Assembly: GCA_963825685.1 (NCBI GenBank)
Contig: CAWGUD010000018.1
Coordinates: 1-64,000, forward strand
Length of the DNA: 64,000 nucleotides
Source of the DNA: JAOUEA01 sp963825685
Lineage (GTDB): Bacteria; Actinomycetota; UBA4738; HRBIN12
Direction: 5' to 3'
The notes under the pieces: model-generated
What the model was told of the DNA's origin: nothing
The model's input: only the letters and a program-made list of their open reading frames with translations
The model's database searches: none
Translations under genes and position numbers: made by a program
Shown here: in pieces, positions 10,121-17,607 of the stretch
How positions within the stretch are numbered: position 1 is the first letter of the stretch
How the letters are laid out: each line of letters starts with the position of its first letter

Positions 10121-10492
10121 TCACCTCCCGGTTTCTTGGCTCAGGTGTTCCGGGATCGGCGGGCCCACCGCAGGCGCGCCGTCCATCAGCCGCACGATCG
10201 CTTCCTCGATCTGCTCGGGCGTCGTGCCGTTGCTCGTCAGCCGCTCGACCTCGACGCCCTCACGCATCGTGAGGTAGGCGGGCAGCCCGGCCACGCGCAG
10301 GTCCCGGCACACCTTGCGATTGTCGGGGGCGTTCACCTTCACGAACCGCACCCGATCGCCGTAGGTCTCGGCCAGCGCCTCGACCGCCGGCATCAGCGCG
10401 AGGCAGGGCTGGCACTGCGGTCCCCAGATGTCGACGAGCACCTCCCCCTCGCGCACGAGGTCGTCGAACGTCTCGACCGTCGCCTCGATCAT
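10121..10492 (-). CDS. Thioredoxin-like protein of the reductase operon
   Basis: This 123-residue thioredoxin-fold protein has the active site GPQCQPC with Cys27 and Cys30, followed by PAVEALAETYGDRVRFVKVNAPDN and the cis-Pro loop VAGLPAYL. Typical thioredoxins have WCGPC; here CQPC replaces CGPC and the Trp lies farther upstream (IWGPQC). The gene sits between grdC and grdA, and glycine reductase operons commonly encode a dedicated thioredoxin that reduces the selenenylsulfide of GrdA. That role is inferred. No thioredoxin reductase gene is in the window. Confidence 0.9.
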   Translation of the reverse strand: MIEATVETFDDLVREGEVLVDIWGPQCQPCLALMPAVEALAETYGDRVRFVKVNAPDNRKVCRDLRVAGLPAYLTMREGVEVERLTSNGTTPEQIEEAIVRLMDGAPAVGPPIPEHLSQETGR

Positions 10493-10514
10493 GTCTGTCG
10501 TTCCCTCCTTCGAG

Positions 10515-11828
10515 TCAGGCTTCGAGCGTCAGGGAGACGCCGTCCCACAGCCGCGTGAGGCGGCCGAGGAACAACGATCCCTTCGCGATCAGCATCGTTC
10601 GGTGCAGGTCGCCGGCACGCATGGCGTCGAGCGCATGCGGGATCCACGGCACGGCGCTCGCGATGTGGCCCTGCGTCGGCGAGAACCCCGGCATCCCGTG
10701 TACTCGGGAGAACGACGCGATGTCGGCACGCTCCATCTCGCCGCGCACGACGCCGAGCCCCGCGAGCATCTTGTAGTTGCGGTCGGCGACGTCACCCCCG
10801 CCCTGGGGCTCGGTGATCTCGGGGTTGTGGATCTCGGTCGCGTACCGGTCGATGTCGCCGATCTTCAGACCCATCGCGTCGAGCGGAGCGCCCACGAGGG
10901 CCTCGAGCTGTGCCTGCGGCGCGCTGCCCGCATCGACGGGCATGCGACCGACCGCATCGGCGCGCACGACCGGGCCATTCGAACCATCGGCCGGCTCCAG
11001 CAACACGGCCATGCCCGCCAGGACGTCCTCGATGACCGGGAACCCCTTCGACAGCGCGCCCTCGAACTTCATGCCGAGCTTGCCCATCGACCCCCCCGCC
11101 ACGACGACGACGCGCTCCTCGATGCCGGCCTCGATCAGGGCGGCGGCGACCACCAGCGCGTGGACCGGGGCGGCGCAGAACGACTTCACGTCGACGCCGC
11201 TGGCCCGCATCAGGCCGCAGTGCTCGGCGATCGCCTTCGCGACGTTGCCGCCGCCGCGTTGGTACCGATCGCCGACCGCTTCCTCACCACACCCGATCGC
11301 GTGCGTGATCGAGGCGGGGTCGATGCCGGTGGTCGTGAGCATATGGCGCAGGGCGTGCACCCCGCTGGCCTTGATCGACAGGTTCTCGAGCAGCACGTTC
11401 GCCGTGAGGGATTCGTCCTGCTCGTGGTCGCCCGCGAACGCACCGACGACCTCGTCGCCCCGCCACAACGCGAGCTGGCCCGGCTCGGGCTCGGCGCCCA
11501 TGTGCATCAGGTCGAACTGGTCGACCTCGGAGAGCAGCTCGTAGAAGTCGTGCTGGGCCATCACGTCGCCGGACGGACCGGCGGACGTCGCGGACTCGAC
11601 CGGGTGGCGCCACCAGTCGCGAGGTCGCTCCCAGAGGTCGGCGGGAGCGAGGTTGCCGATGAACACCTGGTTCGGCGGGTAGGCCACCGCGTCCTCGAAC
11701 GGGCGGAGCCCGGCGGTGATCGCCCCGATCTGCTGCGGTTCGCGTGCGGGCTTGGACCCGTACCGGACGAGGTCCGGCACGTGCTCGAGCACGAACGAGG
11801 CCGACGCGACCGCGGCGCGACGCGTCAC
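10515..11828 (-). CDS. grdC: Glycine/sarcosine/betaine reductase component C, beta subunit
   Basis: This 437-residue protein is thiolase/FabH-related. It has VFIGNL near residues 55-60, a long conserved block from ASGVHALRHML to AIGCGEEAVGDRYQRGGGN, and a likely nucleophile Cys218 in SFCAAPVHALVVAAALIEAG. The motif VAGGSMGKLGMKF follows, and the C-terminal part contains YATEIHNPEITEPQGGGDV. In glycine reductases component C releases the acetyl group as acetyl phosphate. The GTG start overlaps the grdB stop (GTGA). The partner alpha subunit GrdD is not in the window. Confidence 0.9.
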   Translation of the reverse strand: MTRRAAVASASFVLEHVPDLVRYGSKPAREPQQIGAITAGLRPFEDAVAYPPNQVFIGNLAPADLWERPRDWWRHPVESATSAGPSGDVMAQHDFYELLSEVDQFDLMHMGAEPEPGQLALWRGDEVVGAFAGDHEQDESLTANVLLENLSIKASGVHALRHMLTTTGIDPASITHAIGCGEEAVGDRYQRGGGNVAKAIAEHCGLMRASGVDVKSFCAAPVHALVVAAALIEAGIEERVVVVAGGSMGKLGMKFEGALSKGFPVIEDVLAGMAVLLEPADGSNGPVVRADAVGRMPVDAGSAPQAQLEALVGAPLDAMGLKIGDIDRYATEIHNPEITEPQGGGDVADRNYKMLAGLGVVRGEMERADIASFSRVHGMPGFSPTQGHIASAVPWIPHALDAMRAGDLHRTMLIAKGSLFLGRLTRLWDGVSLTLEA

Positions 11829-13117
11829 GGCGTCGCCTCCCACACCGTGCGAGGCTCGACGTCGGTCGCGAGCATGTCCAGCGCTCGGCGAACGAGCGCG
11901 ATGCGCATCGCCCGCTCGTCGCCCGGCTCCAGCGTGGGGTCGCCGGTGGGATTGGTGATCGCCACGCCCCGCACGATGCGGTTCGCCCCCACCATCTGTG
12001 CGATCGTGGGTAACGCGGTCACGAACACGGTCGGGATGCCCTCTCGTTCGAACTCCTTCGCCAGCACTGCCCCGCAGCGCGTGCCGGTCCCTCAGGTGCC
12101 GGTCAGGATCACCGCCCCGACCTGCGCCTCCCGCAGCTCGGCCGCGATCTCCTGACCGTGGCGCGCCGCCACCGCGACCGGGGTGTCCACGCCGCTCGTG
12201 GTGTAGAACGCGTCGTGCAGGGAGCCGACGAACCCCTCGCGCTCGAGCGTGCGCGCGGCGTCGAGCGGCACGAGCCGGTTCGGGTCCGCGTTCGCCGCCG
12301 TGGTGTCGAACCCCGCGTGCACCGACTCGTAGTCGCCCTCGGCGAGGGTGATCGCACCGGCCAGGTCGTACCGCAGCCAGACGTTCGCGTGACGCGTCGG
12401 CAGCCGGTCCGGGTTGCCCTGGGGCACGCACCCCGCCTCGGTGACGAGCGCGAGCCGCACCGATGCGAGATCCTCGACGGGAGGGGCCGGAGCGACGTGG
12501 TCGCCGCTCGGCGCGACCTCGGTCCGCACGTCGCCGGCGAGCTTCGCGAGCAACAGGTCGATCGCGCGTTCGGCCCCGGTGCGTTCGGCGAGGGCGTTCA
12601 CACGCAGCCCGCGGGGCAGGTATCCCTCGACCTCGGGACCCCCGACCGCGTCGCCCGATGCGAGCCGAGCCCCCAACGAGGCCACGACCGGCAACGCCTC
12701 GCGCATCCCCGCGACGTTCGATCCCGTGGGCACGATGTAGGCGGCGCCCTCGGCGGCGAGCACGCCCGGCGAGTCGGGGGTCATCGCCGCGACGACGGGC
12801 AGGCCGCGACGGCCGGCTTCCCGCGCCAGCACACCGCAGGCGTAGCCGTACCGGCCCGATCCGAACGAGGGTCCGCAGACGAGCACGTCGGGCTCGAGCT
12901 CGTCGAGCCATCCGAGCAGGATCGCGAGGGCATCCGCCTCACGCTCCCCGAAGTAGTCGTCGCCGCAGGCGAGCGTGACGTCGACCGTCAGCCCGGCGGC
13001 GGCGAGACCCCGGCCCGGTCCCTGAGGGCCGTCGAGCCTCACGGGCTCGTGGCCGGCCGCTTCCTCCCCGCCGAGGCCGGCGAAGAACTGGTTCACGTAG
13101 TGCACGACCACGCTCAT
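11825..13117 (-). CDS. grdB: Glycine/sarcosine/betaine reductase selenoprotein B (in-frame TGA read as selenocysteine)
   Basis: From ATG 13117 the frame gives 430 residues with a TGA at 12094-12092, codon 342. The surroundings read VILTGT-U-GTGTRCGAVLAKEFEREGIP, matching the conserved T-U-G-T-x-T-R-C-G-A site of GrdB, whose Sec is near 350 in known members of about 436 residues. The N-terminus (VVHYVNQFFAGLGGEE) and the segment PDVLVCGPSFGSGRYGYACG are also typical. Protein B binds the amine substrate and its selenolate attacks the alpha carbon. The start overlaps the grdE stop (ATGA or nearly so) and the stop overlaps grdC. Ordinary annotation would split it at 12092. Confidence 0.93.
12064..12080 (-). 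promoter_or_regulatory. Candidate SECIS hairpin of grdB
   Basis: After the TGA at 12094-12092, an 11-nt spacer leads into GCGCUGC (12080-12074), a GGG loop (12073-12071) and GCAGUGC (12070-12064). All seven pairs form, one of them G-U. The apical loop begins 18 nt after the UGA, inside the spacing expected for bacterial SECIS elements, and it is G-rich as SelB-binding loops usually are. Confidence 0.5.
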
Positions 13118-14319
13118 GCCGGCACCGCCGTCCATCGCGCGTCGCCGGTCTGCACGAGCCCGCCGACGTAGTACACCTGCGGCACGCGCTCGCCCACGCG
13201 AGCGTGCTCCTCGCCACCGATCACCGTCGCGGGGATCCATGCGTCGACGAGCTCGTCCTCGTTGCCCGTGCTCACGAGGCAGTCGGCCTCCGGCACGTGG
13301 TCGGTCAGGCCGCCGTTCGTCTCGCACACGAGCGCGACGGCGCCGATGCCATGACGTTCGCAGGCCTGCACGGTGAGCATCGTGTCGGTGTGGGAGTTGC
13401 CGCTCGAGAACGTCGTGCACACCACGCCGTCGGCGCCGAGCCCGGCGACGAGCTCGGCCGATGCCTCGGCCGCCCTGCGCTTCTGCTCGGCGCCGTCGAG
13501 GTAGCCCGGCGCCAGCACGATGCCGGCGAAGCGGAGATCGCGTCCGTGTCGGGCTCGCAGCTCCCGGGGCACCGCCGGGTCCTGATACACCGCGGTCACG
13601 TTGCGCACCCCCGGCCAGTCGTACGCCCCGTTCGTCAGCCGGCCCTCGTGCAGCTCGCGCTCCTCGAGCACCCTCGGCTCGAACACACCGAGCGGCTCGC
13701 CGTCGAGGAAGGTATCGAGCAGCGGGCCCTCCGATGCGACCTGCAGCACCACCACGATCGCGGGCAACGTCGCGTCGGCCGGGGGGAGCGGCCCGATCGT
13801 GCGTACGTCGCCGGCGGAAGCGTCGGTCGTGCTCGCGGCGAGCGCGCCCGCGACCTCGCCTGCCAGCTCCCGCACCGCACGGTCGGCATCGGCCACCTCG
13901 ACGCCCGGCGCGGGCACGCACCGAAGGATCACGTCGTTGCTCGCGCCCCAGGGGCTGCGGTCGGCGCCGGGACCGGCCATGTCGATGATGGCGTCGGGAA
14001 GCTCGTCGGCCCCCGCGAACCCGGCAGACCTCCAGTCGCACACGGTCACCACCGCGACGCCGTCGAGTCGATGCAGACGGGCGTCGGCGACGCGGGCCGT
14101 GGGCAGCACGACGTCGAGGACGTTCGAGATGCGGACGTGATCGCCGGGACGGACGACCTCGACCGTGGCCTCCGCCAGCGCCGGGTACGAGCCGGCTCCG
14201 ACCGCGAGCTGCGGTAGCGCGAGCGTGAGAACGCCCTCGCTCCACCCTGTCTGGGCCCCCTCGACGACCTCGTCGACCGCGAACGTCGCGATCTCGAGAT
14301 CAGCGAGCGTGGATACCAA
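13114..14319 (-). CDS. grdE: Glycine/sarcosine/betaine reductase component B alpha/beta subunit, GrdE-like, without the processing cysteine
   Basis: This 401-residue protein matches the GrdE family along its length: TGWSEGVLTL near the start, the segment VLAPGYLDGAEQKRRAAEAS, GADGVVCTTFSSGNSHTD and the C-terminal VVSTGN-like and YYVGGL blocks. Classical GrdE is cleaved near residue 241/242, and the Cys there becomes a pyruvoyl group. Here no cysteine exists between Cys134 and Cys301; the aligned stretch reads LTNGAYDW at about 228-235. The protein is therefore probably not processed. The start is TTG 14319, three bases from the operator, which suggests a leaderless message; no better start is visible. 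It is the first gene of the reductase operon. Confidence 0.87.
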   Translation of the reverse strand: MVSTLADLEIATFAVDEVVEGAQTGWSEGVLTLALPQLAVGAGSYPALAEATVEVVRPGDHVRISNVLDVVLPTARVADARLHRLDGVAVVTVCDWRSAGFAGADELPDAIIDMAGPGADRSPWGASNDVILRCVPAPGVEVADADRAVRELAGEVAGALAASTTDASAGDVRTIGPLPPADATLPAIVVVLQVASEGPLLDTFLDGEPLGVFEPRVLEERELHEGRLTNGAYDWPGVRNVTAVYQDPAVPRELRARHGRDLRFAGIVLAPGYLDGAEQKRRAAEASAELVAGLGADGVVCTTFSSGNSHTDTMLTVQACERHGIGAVALVCETNGGLTDHVPEADCLVSTGNEDELVDAWIPATVIGGEEHARVGERVPQVYYVGGLVQTGDARWTAVPA

Positions 14320-14321
14320 GT

Positions 14322-14336
14322 TGTCGACAGTCTACA
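14322..14336. promoter_or_regulatory. Operator palindrome at the reductase operon promoter
   Basis: TGTCGAC-A-GTCTACA matches TGTCRAC-N-GTYGACA with one mismatch. On the minus strand it contains TAGACT (14334-14329), a possible -10 box that would place the transcript start next to the TTG of grdE. A repressor bound here would cover the -10 element. Confidence 0.7.
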
Positions 14337-14386
14337 CCCGCAACCACCTTGGGGCGAGGGGGAGGAGGGAGAGTACAGTTGCATAT

Positions 14387-14416
14387 TGGCGCTCGATGCG
14401 CCATGATGGCGCGCCA
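14387..14416. promoter_or_regulatory. Palindromic operator of the toxin-antitoxin operon
   Basis: Two inverted repeats lie just upstream of the antitoxin start: TGGCGC-tcgat-GCGCCA (14387-14403) and TGGCGCGCCA (14407-14416). A TACAGT at 14374-14379 could be the -10 box. Such repeats are the normal binding sites for autoregulation by the antitoxin-toxin complex. Confidence 0.6.
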
Positions 14417-14646
14417 TGCCCAGTCTCCAGGTCAAAGAGGTTCCCGAGGAGGTCCTCGACGTCCTGAAGCGCCGCGCCGCGATGAGCCATCGCTCCCTGC
14501 AGCAGTACCTGCTCGACCATCTGATCGAGGAGGCAAGCAGGCCCACCCTCGACGAGGTGTTGGATCGAGCGTCGGGACGGGCGGGGGGGTCGATGCCGTT
14601 CGAGCAGGCCGTCGCGACCACTCGGGAGGATCGTGCTCGTCGTTGA
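14416..14646 (+). CDS. Antitoxin of a VapBC-type toxin-antitoxin pair (FitA-like ribbon-helix-helix)
   Basis: This 76-residue protein has an N-terminal ribbon-helix-helix (LQVKEVPEEVLDVLKRRAAM, then SLQQYLLDHLIEEA) that should bind the palindromes at its own start. The C-terminal part (PFEQAVATTREDRARR) is the toxin-binding tail. It overlaps the toxin gene by 14 bp, which is usual for these pairs. The pair stands between the reductase operon and a DUF1697 gene and has no obvious link to either. Confidence 0.87.
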   Translation: MPSLQVKEVPEEVLDVLKRRAAMSHRSLQQYLLDHLIEEASRPTLDEVLDRASGRAGGSMPFEQAVATTREDRARR

Positions 14647-15040
14647 CGCGAGCGTCCTCGTGACCGCCCTGGTGGACGACGATGCTGACGGCGACGAGGG
14701 CCGGGGCAGACTTCGAGGCGAAGACCTCGCCGCTCCGGAACTGATCGACCTCGAGGTGGTATCCGCGCTGCGCCGTGCCGTGTCCGCCTCCACGGTGCCG
14801 CCTCGGCGGGCGGCTCTCGCCATCGACGACCTGATCTCCATGCCCCTCCTGCGGGCTCCGCATCACCGGCTCCTGACGCGGTGCTGGGAGCTGCGCGAGA
14901 ACCTGACGCCGTACGACGCGGCCTATGTCGCTCTCGCGGAGGCGCTGGGAGCACCCCTGCTCACGGCCGATGCCCGCATGGCGTCGGCGCCGGGCATCAG
15001 ATGCGAGGTCGAGATCCTCGCCTCCCGTCGCGATCGCTGA
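14633..15040 (+). CDS. VapC-type PIN-domain ribonuclease toxin
   Basis: This 135-residue protein begins at GTG 14633 with VVDASVLVTALVDD, containing the first acidic residue of the PIN active site. Further acidic positions are at E in LIDLEVVSALRR, and D in LTPYDAAYVALAEAL and LLTADARM. This is the normal order and spacing of the metal-binding residues of VapC toxins, which cleave RNA when not bound by the antitoxin. Confidence 0.9.
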   Translation: MLVVDASVLVTALVDDDADGDEGRGRLRGEDLAAPELIDLEVVSALRRAVSASTVPPRRAALAIDDLISMPLLRAPHHRLLTRCWELRENLTPYDAAYVALAEALGAPLLTADARMASAPGIRCEVEILASRRDR

Positions 15041-15087
15041 TCAGCGACCCACGGTCGGCCGCGGTCTCGATGTGGCAGCATCGCGCC

Positions 15088-15645
15088 ATGGCGAGGTACG
15101 TGGCGCTGTTGCGCGGGATCAACGTGGGAGGCAACAACCTGATCCGCATGCCCGCGCTCGCCGCGTGCTTCACCGATCACGGATACGACGACGTCGTGAC
15201 CTACATCCAGAGCGGCAACGTCGTGTTCAGCGCCGGTCGGGAACCCCGGACGGAGCTGGTCGCCAGGATCGAGCGGATGCTCTCGACGACGTTCGAACAC
15301 TACGACGCGAGCGTGGTGGTGCGGAGCGCGAGCCAGATGCGATCGATCGTCGCGGACGCGCCGGCAAGATTCGGTGACGACCCGTCGCGGTTCCGATACG
15401 ACGTGATCTTCCTGAAGCCGCCACTCACGGCGCTCGCCGCGGTGCGCGACCTGCCTGTGAAGGAAGGCGTGGACACGGTCGCCGCCGCCAACGGCGTGAT
15501 CTACCACTCACGGCTCACGGAGCGAGCGACCCAGAGCCGCCTCTCCCGGGTGGCGTCGATGCCGATCTACCGGCAGATGACGATCCGCAACTGGAACACG
15601 ACCACGAAGCTGCACGAGCTGCTGGGGGCTGCGGCCGGCTCGTGA
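15088..15645 (+). CDS. DUF1697 family protein
   Basis: This 185-residue protein has the family start YVALLRGINVGGNNLIRM, the segment YIQSGNVVF, and the terminal block MTIRNWNTTTKLHELL. The family is widespread in bacteria and has no established biochemical role. ATG 15088 was chosen because it directly precedes the conserved first motif. The gene is convergent with the second SMP30 gene. Confidence 0.92.
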   Translation: MARYVALLRGINVGGNNLIRMPALAACFTDHGYDDVVTYIQSGNVVFSAGREPRTELVARIERMLSTTFEHYDASVVVRSASQMRSIVADAPARFGDDPSRFRYDVIFLKPPLTALAAVRDLPVKEGVDTVAAANGVIYHSRLTERATQSRLSRVASMPIYRQMTIRNWNTTTKLHELLGAAAGS

Positions 15646-15651
15646 CGGCGG

Positions 15652-16498
15652 TCAGTCGACGAGGGGCAGGTGCAGAGGCGTGCCTGCCACGCCGACGTCG
15701 CCGATCGAGAGGAACGTGTCGCCGACGTTCGCGATCGCGACACGGTCGAGGTGCTCCCCCACCCACGCGATGTTCGTCGGCGCATCGAACGTCGAGGCGA
15801 GGTGGTCGTCGACCACGAGGTCGACGGCGCCGGCCGGGTCGATCCGCACCAGCCCGTCGGGGCGGTAGAGCGTGACCCACAACGATCCGTCGGCCGCGAG
15901 CGCGATGCCGTCCGGGTCGGTGTCGGGGAGCTCGGCCACCGTCGACGGGCTCCCCGGCCGAGCCGTCGGCCTCGATCGGCACGCGGACGAGGCGCTGGGC
16001 CTTGGCCTCCACGACGATCAGCGCGTCGCCGTCGGGCGTCACGAGGGCGCCGTTCGGGTACCGAGGGACCGACGTCGTCCACCGTTCCGCATCGCCTCCT
16101 CCGGGTGCGACCCGAACGATCTCCGGCCGATCGTCCTCGCCCGAACACGTGACGTAGAGCGATCCGTCGGGCCCGAACGCCGCGACGTTCGGGCAGTCCA
16201 TGTCGTCGCCGTCGACCCCTCGGGCGTACGTGGCGACCTCGCCGGTCGCGGGATCCCACCGCGCGATCTCGCCCCTGCCCGCATCGCACGCGTAGACGCG
16301 TCCACGTCCGTCGACCGCGACGCCGAGCATCGAGCCGCCGCTCGAGCCGACCTGCGTCACGTCGCCGTCGAGCGTCACCGCGTAGATCTCGCCGCCTTCC
16401 CCGCCCGCGTACACACGGCCGTCGACGGGGTTCCACGCCACGCCCTCGGGATGGTTGAGATCCCCGGCGAGCTCGTCGAAACGGTCGAGGGGGATCAC
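15652..16498 (-). CDS. Second SMP-30/gluconolactonase-like beta-propeller protein (one frameshift)
   Basis: This paralogue of the protein at 8788-9657 shares its blade motifs: LNHPEGVAWNPVDGRVYAGG, SMLGVAVDGRGRVYACD, YPNGALVTPDGDALIVVEA, FDAPTNIAWVGEHLDRVA. A one-base gain in a CCC run near 15948 breaks the frame between GSAGEP and VAELPDTDPDG; corrected length is about 281 residues. The GTG at 16498 overlaps the stop of the M20 gene (GTGA). It is the last gene of its operon, as is its paralogue, so both may perform the same kind of hydrolysis in parallel branches. Confidence 0.87.
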
Positions 16499-17607
16499 GA
16501 CAGCCACCCTGCGGCGTCGGCGAGCAGCGCTTCGACGGTGCGGGCGGCGACGACCACCTCGTCGACCGCGATCTCCTCGGCCGGGTCGTGAGCGAGGCCG
16601 AAGTCGCCGGGGCCCCACACCACGGCCTGCGAGCCCGCGAGGTCGACGAAGTTGTGCGCGTCGGTCCACGCGGGCACCCCGATCGTCGCCGCGCGCGATC
16701 CGCCGACCTGCTCGGTCGCGCCGAGCAGGGCGCCGACGAGCGGCGAGCCGGCGTCGGTCTCGAACGGTTCCACGCTCTCCTCGACGAGCTCGACCTCGGC
16801 ATCGTGGTCGGCCGCGAGCTCGCGCAACCTCGACTCGATCTCCAGCGCCGACGGGCCACCGGGCACCACGCGGATCTCGATGCGAACCCTGGCGCGGTCG
16901 GGCACGACGTGCAGCTCGCCCCCGCCCTCGATCCACAGCGTGCCCGGCACGTTGCGACCGAGCATCGGATGCTCGGTGCGGGTGAACGGCTCCTCGTGCA
17001 CGGCCAGCAGCAGCCGGGCGGCCTTCTCGATCGCGTTGTCGCCGAGCTCGGGGAACGATCCGTGCGCCGACGCGCCGCGCACCTCGCAGATCGCGTCGAC
17101 GAACCCGGCCTCGGCCACGCCGACCTCGAGCCGGCTCGGCTCGCCGGCGATCACGTACCTCGGCCGCAGCTCGTTCGCCATCACGATCGAGCCTCGCCCG
17201 AGCAGCTCCTCGTCGGAGCACACGCCGAGCGCGACCGGGAGCGACCCGAGGTCGACCCCGCGCTCGAGGGCGAGCACGATGCCGAGCGCGAACGCGATCA
17301 CCGAGCCCTTGCAGTCGCCGGCGCCGAGGCCGCGCACGACGTCGGCGTCGAGCGAGGCTTCCCACGGCCACGTCGGCGTCACCGTGTCGATATGGGCCGT
17401 GAGCAGCAGTGCCGGGCGATCGGACCACCCGATCAGCAGGTCATCGGCCGCTCCGTCGACGGGCATGCGACCGACCGGCAGCCCCCACGCCACACACCGA
17501 GCCGCGAGATGGTCGACCGCGTCGTGCTCCTTCTCCGACGGGGAATGGATCGCGACGAGATCCAGCAGCTCCCGCGCGACCCACGCGCGGGCGTCGGCGT
17601 CGTTCAC
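16495..17607 (-). CDS. M20-family metallohydrolase (deacylase/dipeptidase, ArgE/DapE-like)
   Basis: This 370-residue enzyme has the dinuclear zinc site of the M20 family: H72 and D74 (AHIDT), D98 (GAGDCKG), catalytic E133/E134 (SDEE), E155 in AGEPS, and a C-terminal His in LAHDPAEEI. A dimerisation domain lies at about 175-285. These enzymes hydrolyse N-acyl amino acids, dipeptides or succinylated amines. The GTG start overlaps the aminotransferase stop (GTGA), which suggests that the two enzymes act consecutively. Confidence 0.92.
   Translation of the reverse strand: MNDADARAWVARELLDLVAIHSPSEKEHDAVDHLAARCVAWGLPVGRMPVDGAADDLLIGWSDRPALLLTAHIDTVTPTWPWEASLDADVVRGLGAGDCKGSVIAFALGIVLALERGVDLGSLPVALGVCSDEELLGRGSIVMANELRPRYVIAGEPSRLEVGVAEAGFVDAICEVRGASAHGSFPELGDNAIEKAARLLLAVHEEPFTRTEHPMLGRNVPGTLWIEGGGELHVVPDRARVRIEIRVVPGGPSALEIESRLRELAADHDAEVELVEESVEPFETDAGSPLVGALLGATEQVGGSRAATIGVPAWTDAHNFVDLAGSQAVVWGPGDFGLAHDPAEEIAVDEVVVAARTVEALLADAAGWLS

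Noticed and set aside
12092..14245. Single 717-residue open frame on the minus strand ending at TGA 12092
   Set aside because: Its first half is the wrong frame of grdE. Only the part from ATG 13117 is real, and it continues past the TGA as GrdB.
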